IMG/VR virus record: IMGVR_UViG_3300009181_004605
Coordinates: 1 to 64,000 of that record
Reading direction: 5' to 3' (one strand)
Source of the DNA: a virus
DNA length: 64,000 bases
The notes under the pieces were generated by a model that saw nothing but the letters and a program-made list of their open reading frames with translations, ran no database searches and was not told the origin of the DNA. Below are positions 63,324 to 64,000 of this stretch, piece after piece. Position 1 is the stretch's first letter, and the number at the start of each line of letters is the position of its first letter. A program made the translations under genes and the position numbers.

Positions 63324-64000
63324 ATGAGTAATTTATTTAAAAAAGTTGCGGTGATGACCGATATTCACTACGGTCTGAAAAATAACAGTCTGCAACATAA
63401 TACAGATTGTGATACGTTTGTTGATTGGTTTATTGCCACAGCCAAAGAACAGGGTTGTGAGACCGGCATGTTTACCGGAGACTGGCACAATCATCGTGCA
63501 TCCATAAACTTGCAAACTTTGCAATTCTCTGTTCGAGCGTTAGAGAAGCTCAGTGCTGCATTTGATAGATTCTATTTTATTCCCGGCAATCACGATTTAT
63601 ATTATCGTGATCGTCGGGATATTCATGGCGCCGAATGGGCAAAGCACATACCCAACATTCATATTGTTAATGACTGGTTCAAGGATGGTGATGTGATCAT
63701 TGCTCCGTGGCTGGTTGGGGATGATCATAAAAAGATATCCAAGCTCAGTGCCAAATATGTATTTGGGCATTTTGAGCTGCCACATTTTAAGATGAATGCC
63801 ATGGTAGAGATGCCGGATCATGGTGAGATACAGGCCGAACACTTTGGTGGTGTTGATGAAGTGTTTTCTGGCCATTTCCATTTGCGACAGAAACAGCGTA
63901 ACATCAACTACATCGGAAATTGCTTCCCACATAACTTTGCCGATGCTGGGGATGATGCACGTGGCATGATGGTGTTGGATTGGGGCAAGGCACCGGTATA
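63324..64000 (+). CDS. gp47: Recombination nuclease subunit, gp47 homologue (C-terminus cut by window end)
   Basis: The visible 225 residues begin MSNLFKKVAVMTDIHYGLKN and include the metallophosphatase motifs TDIHYG (12-17), GDWHNHR (about 52-58), GNHD (about 92-95) and GHFH (about 190-193). This is the Mre11/SbcD-type catalytic subunit that acts with gp46 in T4 to process DNA ends during recombination-dependent replication. No strong ribosome binding site is visible (TGATGG only), and the promoter lies very close. The gene continues past 64000; gp46 should follow. Confidence 0.93.
   Translation, partial: MSNLFKKVAVMTDIHYGLKNNSLQHNTDCDTFVDWFIATAKEQGCETGMFTGDWHNHRASINLQTLQFSVRALEKLSAAFDRFYFIPGNHDLYYRDRRDIHGAEWAKHIPNIHIVNDWFKDGDVIIAPWLVGDDHKKISKLSAKYVFGHFELPHFKMNAMVEMPDHGEIQAEHFGGVDEVFSGHFHLRQKQRNINYIGNCFPHNFADAGDDARGMMVLDWGKAPV

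Noticed and set aside
1-64000. Prophage or chromosomal origin because of transporter and D,D-peptidase genes
   Set aside because: These genes are embedded in or next to phage genes with the same overlap style and promoter motifs, and no integrase, attachment repeat or bacterial gene block was seen. A boundary outside the window cannot be excluded.
1-64000. tRNA genes, CRISPR arrays and insertion sequences
   Set aside because: I looked for cloverleaf-like segments, regularly spaced repeats and transposase motifs and saw none. Coding density leaves no gap over 300 bases.

Overview
This window looks like part of a large T4-like myovirus genome (tailed phage) that infects a Gram-negative bacterium. 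The phage assignment rests on a run of T4-type baseplate genes (homologues of gp5, gp6, gp25 and gp53), a gp55-type late sigma factor, a gp47-type recombination nuclease, ThyX, and several small proteins of the kind conserved in cyanophage-type T4 relatives. Nearly every base is coding, and neighbouring genes overlap by ATGA or TAATG. The host is probably proteobacterial: there are consensus sigma70 promoters, Sec signal peptides, a lipobox and a penicillin-binding-protein homologue. No integrase, attachment site, tRNA or CRISPR array was seen. The exact host and phage taxon cannot be fixed from this sequence alone.

Layout. (1) 1-2221, minus strand: the start of a small membrane protein, an unusual dicarboxylate/amino-acid symporter homologue and a secreted solute-binding protein, which together form a candidate transport pair. 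(2) 2369-7722, plus strand: an early region of short genes, most with a private promoter (TTGACC, 17 bp, TATAAT) on a repeated cassette that also carries the leader and ribosome binding site. It ends with a MoxR-type ATPase and a vWA/metallopeptidase partner, followed by a hairpin terminator. (3) 7829-9710, plus: three conserved T4-like proteins of unknown role and thyX. (4) 9720-17310, mostly plus: a 2OG-Fe(II) oxygenase, a methyltransferase, a DegT-type aminotransferase, glycosyltransferase-like proteins, an amidinotransferase and a radical SAM protein. (5) 31669 down to 17303, minus: a tightly overlapping operon of five more N-terminal-twitch radical SAM proteins, four or five glycosyltransferase-like proteins, a carbamoyltransferase domain, a 33-residue protein and an S11 D,D-peptidase. 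(6) 62259 down to 31741, minus: the late structural block, holding a cupin, baseplate and spike proteins, a 4875-residue giant structural protein and tail-fibre-like proteins, closed by a palindromic terminator. (7) 62305-64000, plus: gp55 behind its own early promoter, then gp47, which runs off the window.

How it works together. The sigma70-type promoters would drive early genes, including gp55. The gp55 protein is expected to recruit host RNA polymerase to ATAAATA-type late promoters, and such motifs stand before gp6, gp25, the tail-fibre-like gene and also the transporter pair. Regions 4 and 5 together form the most striking part of the window: six related radical SAM enzymes interleaved with glycosyl-, amino-, carbamoyl-, amidino- and methyl-transfer functions. 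That arrangement suggests a phage-encoded pathway making or attaching a complex modification to a virion, a cell surface or DNA. Its product is not known to me.
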